A stretch of DNA of 64,000 nt from the NCBI RefSeq assembly GCF_001280255.1, contig NZ_LHCI01000106.1, positions 352,360 to 416,359 of the forward strand, read 5' to 3'. A program made the position numbers and the translations under genes. This DNA is from Thermus aquaticus (lineage in GTDB: Bacteria > Deinococcota > Deinococci > Deinococcales > Thermaceae). Of the stretch, positions 1 to 9,752 are shown piece after piece (position 1 is the first letter of the stretch; each line of letters opens with the position of its first letter). The notes beneath the pieces are model-generated. The model was given only the letters and a program-made list of their open reading frames with translations, ran no database searches and was not told the DNA's origin.

Positions 1-1113
1 ACCACCTGGGGTCATGCATTCCAAATCCGTACCCGGGGCCGCCAGATCCACGTAGGTCCCCCGGGTGCTGTAGGGAGCCGGACGCAGGTCCTTGTCCAGC
101 GCCCCCACCGCCACCAGCCCCGGCAGGTCAAAGGCAGCAGGATAGTGGGCCGGACTTCCCTGGTTCCCCTGGTTGCCCGCGGCCGCGGCCACCGGGATGC
201 CCTGGGAGAGGGCCGCCTCCAGGGCCAGCTTCAGGGCCTCCACCGGGGTGTCGCCCCCCAGGCTCAGGTTGAGGACCGTGGGCCCCTGACGGTTTTGCAC
301 CACCCAGCACACCCCCCGCACCACCCGGCTTGCCCGGCAGACGCCGCTTTGGTCGCAGACCCGCACCGGGAGGATATCTGCATCCGGGGCTACCTCCTTC
401 ACCAGGCCCGCCGCCCCGGTGCCATGGCCGCCGGGAAAAGCGTCCTGGGGCACGGTGTCGTCTTCCACGAAGTCGTAGCCGAGAAGCTGAGGGACTACGG
501 GGTCCACCCCGGTGTCCAGGACGGCCACGGCCACCCCTTGGCCGGAAAGGCCTCGCTGGTGGGCCCGGAAAGCCCCTATGGCCTCCGCACCCCAGCTGTC
601 AAAGCTCCACAGGCTTTCCGGGTCGGCCTTGTAGCTGGGGTCCAGGGCCTCCAGCTCCTCCAGGGCGCGGCCCAGGGCCTCCCCGGTGTAGCCCAGCTCC
701 GCCAGGGCGAAGCCGCAGCCCCTAAGGTCATCCCTCCGGATGAGGGAAAAGCCCTGGGGTAGGTCGCGGAGGGCTTGGCCCAGGGGCAGGCGCAGGAGGA
801 CCCGGTCCCGGGCCACCTGGCCCAGGACCCCCAGGGTGGCGGTGGCGGTGCCCCTCGAGGTCTGGACCTCCACCTCTTTAGGACCCCCCGCCACCGCCGG
901 CACCCGGAAGACCAGGGCGCTTCCCGAGGCCCGCACCACCTCCGCCTCCTCACCCCCCACCCAAACCCTCGCCCCCTCCGCCCGGGCCCCGGTGAGGGTA
1001 GCCGTCACCTCCTCCCCCACCAAGGCCCTTTGCGGGGAAAGGCTCACCTGCAAGGGGGTCGGACCGCAGGCCGAAGAGAAAAGCAAGGCGAGAAACAGAA
1101 AAAGCTTCCTCAT
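1..1113 (-). CDS. Subtilisin-like (S8) serine protease, probable lipoprotein, 3' end cut by window edge
   Basis: Reading from the ATG at 1113 gives 371 residues open to the window edge. The N-terminus has a hydrophobic stretch and a Cys at residue 16 (FSSAC), suggesting a lipoprotein signal and action at the cell surface. Residues 20-100 form a beta-rich prodomain-like region. The S8 catalytic core follows, with Asp200 in AVLDTGVD, His230 in GGHGTG and the oxyanion Asn in AAGNQG near 314. The catalytic Ser (usually in GTSMA) would lie beyond position 1, so activity cannot be judged here. The start overlaps the stop of a 19-codon leader ORF by ATGA, and the SARP-type regulator gene lies immediately upstream. 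Family assignment is secure; substrate unknown. Confidence 0.9.
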   Translation of the reverse strand, partial: MRKLFLFLALLFSSACGPTPLQVSLSPQRALVGEEVTATLTGARAEGARVWVGGEEAEVVRASGSALVFRVPAVAGGPKEVEVQTSRGTATATLGVLGQVARDRVLLRLPLGQALRDLPQGFSLIRRDDLRGCGFALAELGYTGEALGRALEELEALDPSYKADPESLWSFDSWGAEAIGAFRAHQRGLSGQGVAVAVLDTGVDPVVPQLLGYDFVEDDTVPQDAFPGGHGTGAAGLVKEVAPDADILPVRVCDQSGVCRASRVVRGVCWVVQNRQGPTVLNLSLGGDTPVEALKLALEAALSQGIPVAAAAGNQGNQGSPAHYPAAFDLPGLVAVGALDKDLRPAPYSTRGTYVDLAAPGTDLECMTPGG

Positions 1114-1169
1114 ACCACCACCTCCGCGGGGAAGCTGTAGCCGTCCAGGTCCCAGAGGCTTAGGGGCAT
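1110..1169 (-). CDS. 19-residue leader peptide coupled to the protease gene
   Basis: A short ORF starting MPLSLWDLDGYS ends in a TGA that overlaps the protease ATG (ATGA). A -10-like TATCCT (1176-1181 on the plus strand) lies six bases before its ATG, so a transcript would start at or near this codon and be leaderless. It may load ribosomes and couple translation to the lipoprotein protease. It could instead be a fortuitous ORF; no homology is visible. Confidence 0.4.
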   Translation of the reverse strand: MPLSLWDLDGYSFPAEVVV

Positions 1170-1175
1170 GAAGGG

Positions 1176-1209
1176 AGGATAGGGAAAGGGGTCTGAACGG
1201 AGCCTGAAC
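1176..1209 (-). promoter_or_regulatory. Promoter with 11-bp spaced direct repeats upstream of the protease
   Basis: Two copies of CTGAAC (1193-1198 and 1204-1209; GTTCAG on the transcribed side) are exactly 11 bp apart and lie 11 bp upstream of a -10-like TATCCT (1176-1181). Direct repeats of this period just upstream of the -10 are typical of SARP-family activators, and the gene directly upstream encodes one. Regulation is an inference. Confidence 0.45.
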
Positions 1210-1211
1210 GC

Positions 1212-2891
1212 CTAGAGGTCCTGCAAGCGGGCCCGGTAGCGCTGGGCCAGGGCCTGGTGGCCGGCTTCCTCCAGAACCCTTATGGCCTCTTCCAGAAGGG
1301 CCCGGTCCCCGCGGAGCTCCGCCCAGTTGGCCAGGGCCGCCGCCAGAAGGAGGTGTTCCCCCGCCCTTTGGGCCAGCTCCAGGGCCTTCTCGTAGGCACT
1401 CTGGGCTTCCTCCTTCCTGCCTTGGCGGTGGTAGAGGGCCCCCAGGTTGTTCCAGGCCCGGCCCATGGCCTCCAGGTTCCCCACCCTTTCCGCCAGGGCC
1501 AAAGCCTCTCGGTAAAGCCCCTTGGCCTCCTCTATAAGGCCCTGGCGCTCCTTGACCACCCCCAGGTTCAAAAGAAGGCGGGCCTGCAGGAGGGGATGGT
1601 CCGCCGCCGCCTCTAGGACCTCCCGGAAGGACTCCTCCCCCTGGCCCAGCTCCGCCAGGGCCACGGCCCGGTTCCCCAGGGCCCCCAGGTGGCGGACCCT
1701 TTCCCCCGCCAGCAGGAAGCGCACCGCCGCCCGGCTAAAGGCCTCGGCGGCCTCCTGGAAGCGCCCCTCCCCCATATGGAGGAGGCCTAGGAGGTTCCAC
1801 CCCTCCCCTTGCGCGTAGGCGTCGCCCTTTAGCGCCTTTTCCGCCTCCGCCGCCGCTTTTGGCCGATCCCCCATGCGGAAGGCGAGGACCCCCTTGAGGG
1901 CGCTCTTTCCCGGGCTCTCGGGCACCTCCTCCAGCAAGGAGAGGGCCTCGGCGTACCGCCCCAGGCGCTCCAGGACCCGGGCCCGGAGGAGGAGGACCTC
2001 GAGGTCGGGGGCCAGTTCCAGGAGGAGCTCCAGGGCCTCCTTGGGATTCTCCTCCACCTCCTTCCGGGCCAGGTCCAGAAGGGCCCTTTTCCCCCGGGCT
2101 GCGTCCTCCTCCTGCCAGAGGGGAAGGCTCAGGCGGTAGTAGGGGGCGGCCTCAGGCAGGGGGAGCCTCCGGGCCAGCTCCAGGGCCACCCTGCGGGCCT
2201 CGAGGGTAAGGGTCGGCCGGAAGGTGGGCTCACCCGTGGAGGTGAGAAGGCCCCGCTTCCAGAGAAGCTCCAGGGCCTCCGCGCTCACCTCCAGGACCTC
2301 ACCCGCCTGAACCGGCCCCAGGAAGGCCACCCCGTAAAAAGCCCGGCGCGCCTCCGGGGGCAGGAGCTCCCGGCGAGGCGCCTCCTCCGCCACCTCGGCC
2401 ACCCCGGGCAGGGCCAGCGCCGCCCGCCAAAGGGCTTCGCCCTCCTCCTCTAACCCCAGGGCGAAGCGCTTTCCCGCCTCCCGGAGGTGGGCGCTATAGA
2501 GGGCCTCGGCCAACGCCTCCCGGGTGGACCAGACCCACTCCTCCAGCTCCTCGGAAAGGTCTTCGTCAGCCCCTTCCAGGAAGCGGCCCCGGTAGAGGGC
2601 CCGGGCCTCGTCCAAGCGGCCCTGGGCCAGGACCTCCTTAAGGAGGAGGGCGTCGCAGGCTACCCGGGCCTCCAGGACCTCATTCCCCACGATCGCCACC
2701 CCGGCCCGCTTGAGTTGGGAAAGGGCCACGGAGAGGCTGTTCTTTTGGTCTTCGGCCCGGGGCCAGAAGAGCTCCTGGAGGTGGCGGCGGGACTTGGGGC
2801 CCTCGAGGGCCAGGTAGGCCGTCAGGAGGAGGGGCTTTTTCTTGCTAAAAGAGGCCCCCTCTAACCTCAGTCCCCCCAGGGTGCGGAGCAC
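1212..2891 (-). CDS. SARP/BTAD-type transcriptional regulator with TPR repeats
   Basis: This 559-residue protein starts with a GTG preceded by TAGAAT six bases upstream, an apparent leaderless start whose -10 overlaps the folC stop codon. Residues 1-75 resemble the OmpR-like winged helix of SARP regulators, and roughly 75-190 the bacterial transcriptional activator domain. From about residue 270 to the end there are helical TPR-like repeats (for example AWNNLGALYHRQGRKEEAQ). No AAA/NTPase motif is present. It probably binds direct repeats and responds through its TPR part. Its stop codon sits beside the direct repeats in front of the protease gene, which makes that gene the obvious candidate target. 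Specific ligand unknown. Confidence 0.75.
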   Translation of the reverse strand: MLRTLGGLRLEGASFSKKKPLLLTAYLALEGPKSRRHLQELFWPRAEDQKNSLSVALSQLKRAGVAIVGNEVLEARVACDALLLKEVLAQGRLDEARALYRGRFLEGADEDLSEELEEWVWSTREALAEALYSAHLREAGKRFALGLEEEGEALWRAALALPGVAEVAEEAPRRELLPPEARRAFYGVAFLGPVQAGEVLEVSAEALELLWKRGLLTSTGEPTFRPTLTLEARRVALELARRLPLPEAAPYYRLSLPLWQEEDAARGKRALLDLARKEVEENPKEALELLLELAPDLEVLLLRARVLERLGRYAEALSLLEEVPESPGKSALKGVLAFRMGDRPKAAAEAEKALKGDAYAQGEGWNLLGLLHMGEGRFQEAAEAFSRAAVRFLLAGERVRHLGALGNRAVALAELGQGEESFREVLEAAADHPLLQARLLLNLGVVKERQGLIEEAKGLYREALALAERVGNLEAMGRAWNNLGALYHRQGRKEEAQSAYEKALELAQRAGEHLLLAAALANWAELRGDRALLEEAIRVLEEAGHQALAQRYRARLQDL

Positions 2892-2900
2892 GCACCCATT

Positions 2901-4145
2901 CTATTGCCAGCGTTCCTCCGGGGGGAGGCCCCTCAGGGCCCTCAGGACCTCCCCCACCAGGTAGAGGCTCCCCGCCACCACCGCCCGGTCCGCAAACCCA
3001 AAGGCCCGCTCTAGGGCCTTGAGGGGGTCTTCCTCCACCAAAGCCCCGGGGAAGAGGGGGAGGAGGGCCCTGGGGTCCTGGCTCCGGGGGGAGGCGTAGC
3101 GGGTGAGGACCACAGGGGCCAGGCCCCTTAGGGCCTCGGCCATGGCGGCGTGGTCCTTGTCCCGGGAGAAGGCCAGGACCAAGGCGGCGGGAAGAAGCCC
3201 GTGGAAGCGGAGGGCCTCCTTGAGGGCCAGGGCCCCTTCCGGGTTGTGGGCCCCGTCCAGGATGAGCTCCTTCCCTCCATAAAAAAGCCGCTGGAGCCGC
3301 CCGGGGTTCTCCGCCCTAAGGAGGCCCCTCTCCACCGCCTCCCAGGAGGCCCCAAGGAGGCGGCCCGCCAAGGCGGCCAGGGCCAGGTTCTCAGCCTGGT
3401 GGGGGCCAAGAAGCTTCGCCCTGAAGGGCCTTTCCTCGCCCGTCCTGGGGAGGTAGAGGGTGAAGCCCAGACCCTCCTCCAGGGCCTCCAGGTCCCCCAC
3501 CCCAAAGTCCTCCCCCAGAACCCAAAGGGGCGTCCCCCGGGCCCTGGCCTCCGCCTTCAGGGCGGCGAGGCCTTCCCCCCTGGCGGCGGTGAGGGCGGGG
3601 ACGCCCTTTCGGAAGATCCCCGCCTTCTCCCGGGCCACGTCCTTCAGGGTGGGCCCCAGGACCTCCAGGTGGTCGTGGCCGATGTTGGTGACCACCGAGA
3701 GGACGGGCTCGGCGGCGTTGGTGGCGTCCAGCCTGCCCCCCAGGCCCACCTCCAACACCGCCAGCTCCACCCCCTCCCGGGCGAAGTGGAGGAGGGCCAA
3801 GGCGGTGGCCACCTCAAAGAAGCTGGCCCCCAGGGCTTCGGCGTGGGGGCGGACCTCCTCCAAGAGGGCAAGGAGCTTCTCTTCGGGAATGGGGCTGCCC
3901 TGGACCTGGACCCGCTCGGAAAAGCGCACCAGGTGGGGGCTGGTGTAAAGGCCTACCCTAAGGCCCGCCTCCTCCAGGATGGCGGCCAGGGCCCTGGAGA
4001 CGCTCCCCTTGCCGTTGGTGCCGCCCACCAGAACCGCCGGGTAGGCCTCCTCCGGCTGGCCCAGACGGGCAAGAAGGGCCCGGATGCGCTCCAGGCCCAG
4101 GGTCACGGCGCTCTGGCGGGCGTAAAGCCAGGCCAGGGGATCCAT
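2901..4145 (-). CDS. folC: Bifunctional folylpolyglutamate synthase/dihydrofolate synthase
   Basis: This cytoplasmic Mur-ligase-family enzyme joins glutamate to dihydropteroate and folates using ATP. The P-loop GTNGKGS is at residues 42-48, followed by the conserved TSPHL and VGLGGRLDATN motifs and the IGHDHLEVLG segment that contributes metal and ATP binding. At 414 residues it has the usual length. Its ATG directly abuts the TAG of the upstream Fur-family gene, so the two are probably translationally coupled. Confidence 0.93.
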   Translation of the reverse strand: MDPLAWLYARQSAVTLGLERIRALLARLGQPEEAYPAVLVGGTNGKGSVSRALAAILEEAGLRVGLYTSPHLVRFSERVQVQGSPIPEEKLLALLEEVRPHAEALGASFFEVATALALLHFAREGVELAVLEVGLGGRLDATNAAEPVLSVVTNIGHDHLEVLGPTLKDVAREKAGIFRKGVPALTAARGEGLAALKAEARARGTPLWVLGEDFGVGDLEALEEGLGFTLYLPRTGEERPFRAKLLGPHQAENLALAALAGRLLGASWEAVERGLLRAENPGRLQRLFYGGKELILDGAHNPEGALALKEALRFHGLLPAALVLAFSRDKDHAAMAEALRGLAPVVLTRYASPRSQDPRALLPLFPGALVEEDPLKALERAFGFADRAVVAGSLYLVGEVLRALRGLPPEERWQ

Positions 4146-4541
4146 CTAGCCCTTCAGGGCCGCCTTGCACTGGGGGCAGAGGCCCCTGTAGGTCACCTCC
4201 ACGCTCCGCACCTCCACGCCGGGGTGGGCCCTCTGGGCGGGGCCTAAGAGGTCGGGCAGGTCCACCTCCAGGTCCACGATGACTCCGCACCCCTCGCAGA
4301 GGAGGTGGAGGTGGGGGTGGAGGTTGGCGTCGTACCGGGTGGCCTCCCCCGCCTTGGTGATGGGGACCAGGTACCCCTCCGCCACCAGAGCCTCGAGGGT
4401 GCGGTAGACGGTGGCCAGGCTCACCCGGGGCACCAGCTTGCGCACCTCCTGGTAGATCCAGGCGGCGTCCGGGTGGTGGTGGGCCTTCTGCACCACCTCC
4501 AAAACGGCCTTACGCTGGCGGGTCAAGCGCTTCAGCGCCAT
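4146..4541 (-). CDS. Fur/PerR-family metal-dependent repressor
   Basis: This 131-residue protein has a winged helix (HTH about residues 38-60, SLATVYRTLEAL) followed by a metal-binding half. Two CXXC pairs (Cys82/Cys85 and Cys122/Cys125) form the structural zinc site, and the His-rich HPHLHLLC stretch supplies regulatory ligands. TATAGT lies seven bases before the ATG (4549-4554), an apparent leaderless start. Sequence alone does not separate Fur, PerR and Zur. It sits between hemC and folC, so a link to heme or oxidative stress is possible but unproven. Confidence 0.88.
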   Translation of the reverse strand: MALKRLTRQRKAVLEVVQKAHHHPDAAWIYQEVRKLVPRVSLATVYRTLEALVAEGYLVPITKAGEATRYDANLHPHLHLLCEGCGVIVDLEVDLPDLLGPAQRAHPGVEVRSVEVTYRGLCPQCKAALKG

Positions 4542-4566
4542 CTACACCACTATAGCTCAATCCCCA

Positions 4567-5478
4567 CTAAAGCGGTCGGGTTAGGGCCATAATCTCCCGC
4601 CCCCCCTGCTCCAGGATGTCCCGGGCCAGCTCCAGCCCCAGCTCCTCGGCCTCGGAGGCCTCCCCCTCAATCTCCGCCCGGATGAAGCTCTTGCCGTCGG
4701 GGGCGAAGATCCCCCCCTCCAGGACCAAGGTACCGTCCTCCCCCACCTGGGCCAGGGCCCCCACGGGGGCCAGGCACCCCGCCCCTAGGCCCCTCAGGAA
4801 GGCTCGCTCCGCGCGCACCCGGTCGTGGGAGGCGTGGTGGTGCAGGGCGTAGCTGAGCTCCTCGGCCAGGTCGTCCCCCTGGCGCACCTCCAGGGCCAGG
4901 GCCCCCTGCCCCGGGGCCGGGAGCATGACCTCGGGCTCCAGAAACTGGTCTATGCGGTTCCTGAGGTCCAGCCGGATGAGCCCCGCCGCCGCCAGGATGA
5001 TGGCGTCGTACTCCCCATTGCCCAGAGCGGCCAAGCGGGTGTCCACGTTGCCCCGGAGGTCCTTGACCACAAGGTCCGGGCGGTGGGCCAGGATCTGGGC
5101 CTTGCGCCTTATGGAACTGGTCCCCACCACCGCCCCAGGGGGAAGGTCCTCCAGGCGCTTAAAGGCCTTGCCCAGGAAGGCGTCCCGGGGGTCCTGGCGC
5201 CTGGGGATGGCGGCGATCTTGAGGCCCTTGGGCTCCTCGGTGGGCAGGTCCTTGAGGGAGTGGACGGCGATGTCAATCTCCCGGGCAAGGAGGGCCTCCT
5301 GAAGCTCCTTGACGAAGATGGCCTGCTCCCTGGGGTCCGCCCCCCCGTCGCCCCGGGTCCTGATGGTCTTCACCTTGAACTCGGCCTCGGGCCAGCTCTC
5401 CTTGAGGCGCTCCACCACCCATCGGGTCTGGGCCAGGGCCAGGGCGCTACCCCGGGTTCCCACCACGATGACGCGCAT
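4567..5478 (-). CDS. hemC: Hydroxymethylbilane synthase (porphobilinogen deaminase)
   Basis: The enzyme condenses four porphobilinogen units to hydroxymethylbilane in heme synthesis. The start chosen is the ATG of [17 protein letters not shown], the conserved family N-terminus, with GGGAAGG just upstream and TATACT at 5487-5492. A longer reading upstream runs into a repeat element and lacks family features. HSLKD (73-77) carries the catalytic Asp, and Cys235 in GAGCLAPVG is the dipyrromethane attachment site. At 303 residues it has the usual size. It is probably the first gene of a run with the Fur-like gene and folC. Confidence 0.95.
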   Translation of the reverse strand: MRVIVVGTRGSALALAQTRWVVERLKESWPEAEFKVKTIRTRGDGGADPREQAIFVKELQEALLAREIDIAVHSLKDLPTEEPKGLKIAAIPRRQDPRDAFLGKAFKRLEDLPPGAVVGTSSIRRKAQILAHRPDLVVKDLRGNVDTRLAALGNGEYDAIILAAAGLIRLDLRNRIDQFLEPEVMLPAPGQGALALEVRQGDDLAEELSYALHHHASHDRVRAERAFLRGLGAGCLAPVGALAQVGEDGTLVLEGGIFAPDGKSFIRAEIEGEASEAEELGLELARDILEQGGREIMALTRPL

Positions 5479-5493
5479 ACCTTCCCAGTATAG

Positions 5494-5627
5494 GCCTAAT
5501 ACCACCCCATGCTGGCTTGCGCCAGCATGGGGGCCCAGGCATGGTGGGCCGAAGAAAACAGGAAACAAGGGTATACGTGGCCGCTTTGGAGCCCCCGCCG
5601 TGGCCCAAGCCGCGGTGAGGTACTTAG
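5494..5627. repeat. Hairpin-headed repeat, type A followed by a degenerate type B
   Basis: The spacer between hemC and the E2 gene holds a type A copy: a perfect 12-bp stem (CCCCATGCTGGC at 5505-5516, TTGC loop, complement at 5521-5532) with a tail containing GCATGGTGGGCCGAAG and GGGTATA. A shortened type B copy follows (about 5588-5627, inner stem GCCGTGGC-CCAA-GCCGCGGT), ending in TACTTA, whose TTA supplies the E2 stop codon. The type A tail lacks the GGCAAAAGGTT segment found in the copies near 47.1 and 60.7 kb. Confidence 0.75.
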
Positions 5628-6955
5628 GCCAGGGCCAGGCCCACGGGGTCTTCCAGAAGCCCGGCCAGGTGGCGGCAGAAGCGGGCGGCCTCGGCCCCGT
5701 CAATGAGGCGGTGGTCGTAGGTGAGGCTATAGGGCATGTAGAGCCTGGGCAGGAAGGCCTCCTTTTCCGGGTCCCACACGGGCTTCATCTGGGAGCGGGA
5801 AACCCCCAGGATGGCCACCTCCGGCCAGTTGACGATAGGGGTGAAGCCCGTGCCCCCGATCCCTCCCAGGTTGGAGAGGCTGAAGGTGCCCCCCTGCATC
5901 TCCTCGGGGGAAAGCTTCCTGGCCCTGGCCCTCTCCGAGACCTCCTGAAGCTCCTGGGCCAGGGCCAGGATGCCCTTCTTGTCCACGTCCCGGATCACCG
6001 GCACCAGGAGGCCGTGGGGGGTGTCCACGGCCACGCCGATGTGGACGTAGTCCTTGTAGATGACCTCCTGTTTCTCGGGGTCAATGGAGGCGTTGAACTT
6101 GGGGAAGGCCTTCAGGGTGAGGGCCAGGGCCTTGAGCAAGAAGGCGGTGAGGGTGAGGCGGAAGCCCTTTTCCTCGGCCTTTCTGGCGTAGCCCTTGCGC
6201 AGGGCCTCGAGCTCGGTGATGTCGGCCTCGTCAAAGTGGGTGACCATGGGCACCTGGGCCCAGGCCTGGGCCATGGCCCTCATGGTGGCCTTGCGCACCC
6301 CGCTCATGGGCTCATGGCGCACCGGGCCCCACCGGCTGAAGTCGGGAAGCCTGGGCGTGGGGGGCGGGGCCTCGAGGGCCGCCGGGGCCAGCCCCGCCGC
6401 CCGGCGCACGTCTTCCTCGGTGATGCGCCCGGCGAGGCCGGTCCCCCGCACTTCCCGGATGTCCACGCCCAGCTCCCGGGCGAGCCGCCTCACGGAGGGC
6501 GCGGCGGGGACGAGGCGCCCTTCAGAGGGCGCCTGGGGGGCCCTGGGCAGCGCCAGTTCGGGAGCGGGCTCGGGCCTTAGTGCCTGCGCTTTGGTTTCGC
6601 CATAGGGAGTGCTCAAGTCGGGGCTGAGGAAAGGTTTTTCTGGGGCCCCCACCGCGGCAAAAGCCGCGGTGGGGTACTTAGCCTCGGGCGCACGCTGGGC
6701 GACCTGGGAAACCTCCAGAGCCTCCTCCTCCGCAAGCTCCAGGAAGGGCTGTCCAGGGCGCACCTCCTCCCCCACTTGGACCAGAACCCGCTTCACCACC
6801 CCGCCCACCTCGGCGGGCACCTCCATGACCGCCTTGTCGGTCTCCAGCTCCAAAAGGGGCTGGCCGGGGGCCACCCGGTCCCCCTCCCGGACCAGAACCC
6901 CCACCACGGTGGCCACGGCCACGTTGTCGCCCAGTTCGGGAATCCTAAGCTCCAT
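5624..6955 (-). CDS. aceF: Pyruvate dehydrogenase E2, dihydrolipoyllysine acetyltransferase
   Basis: E2 accepts acetyl groups from E1 on a lipoyl arm and transfers them to CoA. The start chosen is [18 protein letters not shown], the normal first strand of a lipoyl domain, 19 bases after the E1 stop; the lipoylated Lys is residue 41 in ETDKA. A peripheral-subunit-binding domain spans about 152-188 and the catalytic domain about 215-443, with the YDHRLIDG active-site motif. Residues about 93-120, in the linker between lipoyl and binding domains, are encoded by a hairpin-headed repeat inserted in frame. No E3 gene is in the window. Confidence 0.93.
   Translation of the reverse strand: MELRIPELGDNVAVATVVGVLVREGDRVAPGQPLLELETDKAVMEVPAEVGGVVKRVLVQVGEEVRPGQPFLELAEEEALEVSQVAQRAPEAKYPTAAFAAVGAPEKPFLSPDLSTPYGETKAQALRPEPAPELALPRAPQAPSEGRLVPAAPSVRRLARELGVDIREVRGTGLAGRITEEDVRRAAGLAPAALEAPPPTPRLPDFSRWGPVRHEPMSGVRKATMRAMAQAWAQVPMVTHFDEADITELEALRKGYARKAEEKGFRLTLTAFLLKALALTLKAFPKFNASIDPEKQEVIYKDYVHIGVAVDTPHGLLVPVIRDVDKKGILALAQELQEVSERARARKLSPEEMQGGTFSLSNLGGIGGTGFTPIVNWPEVAILGVSRSQMKPVWDPEKEAFLPRLYMPYSLTYDHRLIDGAEAARFCRHLAGLLEDPVGLALA
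6600..6682. repeat. Hairpin-headed repeat type B inside the E2 coding sequence
   Basis: The segment has a perfect 12-bp stem (CCCCACCGCGGC at 6647-6658, AAAA loop, complement at 6663-6674), a GGCCCC junction, and a tail with TTTTTCTGGGG and CTCAAGTCGGGGC. It matches the intergenic type B copies near 22.3 kb and 60.76 kb almost base for base. It adds about 28 residues to E2 without breaking the frame. Confidence 0.8.
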
Positions 6956-6974
6956 ACCGCCTCCTGTACTGCCT

Positions 6975-9692
6975 TTACCGCCTGTGGGGCGGCCTCTCCT
7001 CCAGCCTAAGCCCAAGGCGCTCCTTGGCCGCCTTCAGGGTCTTCTCGGGCAACTGGCCTTCCTCCGCCAAAAGGGCCAAGGCGGCGTAGGCGATGTGCCG
7101 GGCGTCCACCTCAAAAAAGTCCCTCAGGGCCTCCCGGGTGTCCGATCGGCCAAAGCCGTCGGTGCCCAGAGCGCAGAAGGGGCGGCCCACATGGTCCCGC
7201 ACCAGGCTGGGCAGGGCCTTCAGGTAGTCCGTCACCGCCACCACCGGCCCCTCGTGGCCCTCGAGGGCCTGGGCCACGTAGGGCTTGCGGGCCTTCCCCA
7301 GAAGCCGCCTTTCCCTTTCCGCCTCCACGGCGTCCAGGTACAGGGCCTTGTAGCTGGTAACGCTCCAGACGTCGGCCACCACCCCGAAGTCCAAAAGGAG
7401 CTCCTGGGCCTTCAAGGCCTCCCTGAGCAGGGGGCCGGTGCCGAAGAGCTGCACCCTTTTGCCCTTCCCCTCCCCTTGGCGGAAGAGGTAAAGCCCCTTG
7501 AGGATCCCCTCTTTCACCCCTTCCCGGGGCTCGGGCATGGGGGGGTGGGGGTAGTTTTCGTTCTCAATGGTGATGTAGTAGAGGACGTCCTCCCCCTCCT
7601 TGTACATGCGCCGGAGGCCGTCTTCCAGGATCACGGCGAGCTCGTAGGCGAAGGCCGGGTCGTAGGCCAGGAGGTTGGGGGCCGCCAGGGCGTAGATGTG
7701 GCTCTGGCCGTCCTGGTGCTGCAGGCCCTCCCCCTCCAGGGTGGTCCGCCCCGCCGTGGCCCCCAGGAAGAAGCCCCGGGTCCTTTGGTCGGCGGCGGCC
7801 CAGACCAGGTCCCCGATCCTCTGCAGGCCGAACATGGAGTAGGTGATGAAGAAGGGGATGGTGGGGATGCCATAGTGGGCGTAGGCCGTGCCGGCGGCGA
7901 TGAACTCCGCCATGGCTCCGGCCTCGGTGATGCCCTCCTCCAGGATCTGCCCCTCCTTGCTCTCCTTGTAGGCGGTGAGGGTGCCGGCGTCCACGGGGAT
8001 GTAGAGCTGGCCCTGGGGAGAGTAGACCCCCACCTGGGCGATCAGGGCCTCCATGCCGAAGGTACGGGCCTCGTCGGGAACGATGGGGACGATGAGCTTG
8101 CCGATGACGGGGTGGCGGAGCAGCTTGGCCAGGATACGCACGAAGGCCATGGTGGTGGAGATCTCCCGGCCGCCCGAGCCCTCGTAGAACTCCCGGAAGA
8201 ACTCCTCCCCCGGGACCTCGAGGCCCCCCGTAAAGCGCACCCGCCTTTCCGGCACGAAGCCCCCCAGGGCCCTCCTCCTCTCCAGGAGATACCGCACCTC
8301 CTCGGAGTCCGGCCCGGGGTGGTAGTAGGGGAGCTCGGCCAGCTTCTCCCCGGGGATGGGGATCCCCAAAAAGGCCCGGGCCTCCTTCAGGTCCTCCTCG
8401 GTGAGCTTCTTCACCTGGTGGGCCACGTTCTTGGCCATGGCCGTGGGCCCCATGCCGTAGCCCTTGATGGTGCGGGCCAGGATGACCACCGGGCTCCCCT
8501 TGTGCTCCACCGCCGCCTTATAGGCGGCGTAGATCTTCTCCAGGTCGTGGCCGCCCCGGCTCCGGGTGAGCTCGGTGAGCTCCTCGTCCGTCATGCCCTC
8601 TATGAGGCGCTTGAGTTCCGGGGTGTTGAAGAAGCGCTCCCTAAGCTCCTTCCCCCCGAAGGCGGCGTAGCGCTGGCTCTCCCCGTCCACCAGGGCCTCA
8701 AAGCGGCGGAGGAGGTGCCCCTCCCGGTCCTTGGCGAGGAGCTGGTCCCAGGCCGAGCCCCAGACCACCTTGATGACCCGCCAGCCCGCACCCCTATAGA
8801 GCCTCTCCAGCTCCTGGATGATCTTGGAGTTGCCCCTCACGGGCCCGTCCAGGCGCTGGAGGTTGCAGTTCACCACAAAGATGAGGTTGTCCAGGTTCTC
8901 CCTGGCGGCCAGGTGCAAAGCCCCCACGGTCTCGGGCTCGTCGTGCTCCCCGTCCCCCAGGAAGGCCCAGACCTTGGCGGAGCTCTTGGGCTTCAGGCCC
9001 CGGTCCTCCAGGTAGCGCATAAAGCGGGCCTGGTAGATGGCCTGGATGGGCCCAAGCCCCATGGAGACCGTGGGGAACTCCCAGAAGTCCGGCATGAGCC
9101 AGGGATGGGGGTAGCTGGAAAGCCCCCGGCCTCCCGGCACCGGGGGGTGGACTTCCCGGCGGAAGTTCTCCAGGTCCGCTTGAGAAAGCCGGCCTTCCAG
9201 AAAGGCCCGGGCGTAGATGCCGGGGGAGGAGTGGCCCTGGAAGAAGACCAGGTCCCGGTCCAGACCCGCTTCCGGCCCCCGGAAGAAGTGGTTGAAGCCC
9301 ACCTCATAGAGCTCGGCGATGGAGGCGTAGGTGGAGATGTGGCCGCCGATGCCGTCCGCCTTCTTGTTGGCCCGGGCGACCATCATGGCGGCGTTCCAGC
9401 GGAGGATGTTGGCGATGCGGCGCTCTAGCTCCAGGTTCCCGGGATAGGGGGGCTCCAGCTCCTTGGGGATGGTGTTGAGGTAGGGGGTGTTGAGGCGGTT
9501 CTGCGGGAAGAAGCCCTGGAGGTAGAGGTACTCGTCCAGGTGGCGCAGAAGCTCCTCCACCCGCTCCGGGCCTTCCACCTTAAGCACGTACTCCAAGGAC
9601 TCCCGCCACTCCCGGTTCTCTATCTCCTTAAGCCGGGCCCGCTCCTCCGGCGAAAGCCTGGCCCAAGCTTCCTTAAGCTCCCGTTCCGTCAT
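6975..9692 (-). CDS. aceE: Pyruvate dehydrogenase E1 component, homodimeric type
   Basis: This thiamine-diphosphate enzyme decarboxylates pyruvate and acetylates the lipoyl arm of E2. It is a 905-residue single-chain E1, the usual length. The TPP/Mg motif runs from GDGEH (246-250) to NCNLQ (275-279), and the GGHIS segment (116-120) holds an active-site His. It lies upstream of the E2 gene in the same operon. A clear Shine-Dalgarno (GGGGGGAG) precedes the ATG, unlike many neighbours with apparent leaderless starts. A LysR gene is divergent across a roughly 110-bp intergenic region. Confidence 0.95.
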   Translation of the reverse strand: MTERELKEAWARLSPEERARLKEIENREWRESLEYVLKVEGPERVEELLRHLDEYLYLQGFFPQNRLNTPYLNTIPKELEPPYPGNLELERRIANILRWNAAMMVARANKKADGIGGHISTYASIAELYEVGFNHFFRGPEAGLDRDLVFFQGHSSPGIYARAFLEGRLSQADLENFRREVHPPVPGGRGLSSYPHPWLMPDFWEFPTVSMGLGPIQAIYQARFMRYLEDRGLKPKSSAKVWAFLGDGEHDEPETVGALHLAARENLDNLIFVVNCNLQRLDGPVRGNSKIIQELERLYRGAGWRVIKVVWGSAWDQLLAKDREGHLLRRFEALVDGESQRYAAFGGKELRERFFNTPELKRLIEGMTDEELTELTRSRGGHDLEKIYAAYKAAVEHKGSPVVILARTIKGYGMGPTAMAKNVAHQVKKLTEEDLKEARAFLGIPIPGEKLAELPYYHPGPDSEEVRYLLERRRALGGFVPERRVRFTGGLEVPGEEFFREFYEGSGGREISTTMAFVRILAKLLRHPVIGKLIVPIVPDEARTFGMEALIAQVGVYSPQGQLYIPVDAGTLTAYKESKEGQILEEGITEAGAMAEFIAAGTAYAHYGIPTIPFFITYSMFGLQRIGDLVWAAADQRTRGFFLGATAGRTTLEGEGLQHQDGQSHIYALAAPNLLAYDPAFAYELAVILEDGLRRMYKEGEDVLYYITIENENYPHPPMPEPREGVKEGILKGLYLFRQGEGKGKRVQLFGTGPLLREALKAQELLLDFGVVADVWSVTSYKALYLDAVEAERERRLLGKARKPYVAQALEGHEGPVVAVTDYLKALPSLVRDHVGRPFCALGTDGFGRSDTREALRDFFEVDARHIAYAALALLAEEGQLPEKTLKAAKERLGLRLEERPPHRR

Positions 9693-9752
9693 GCTCCCCC
9701 CTTGACCAAAAGTACACTACACCGACCCACCCTTCAGTCTGGGGCAGACGGG

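Noticed and set aside
6609..9428. A 939-codon open frame on the plus strand opposite aceE
   Set aside because: It is antisense to a certain gene, rich in Gly, His, Pro and Val from codon-position GC bias, and has no family features. Long antisense frames are expected in this GC-rich genome.
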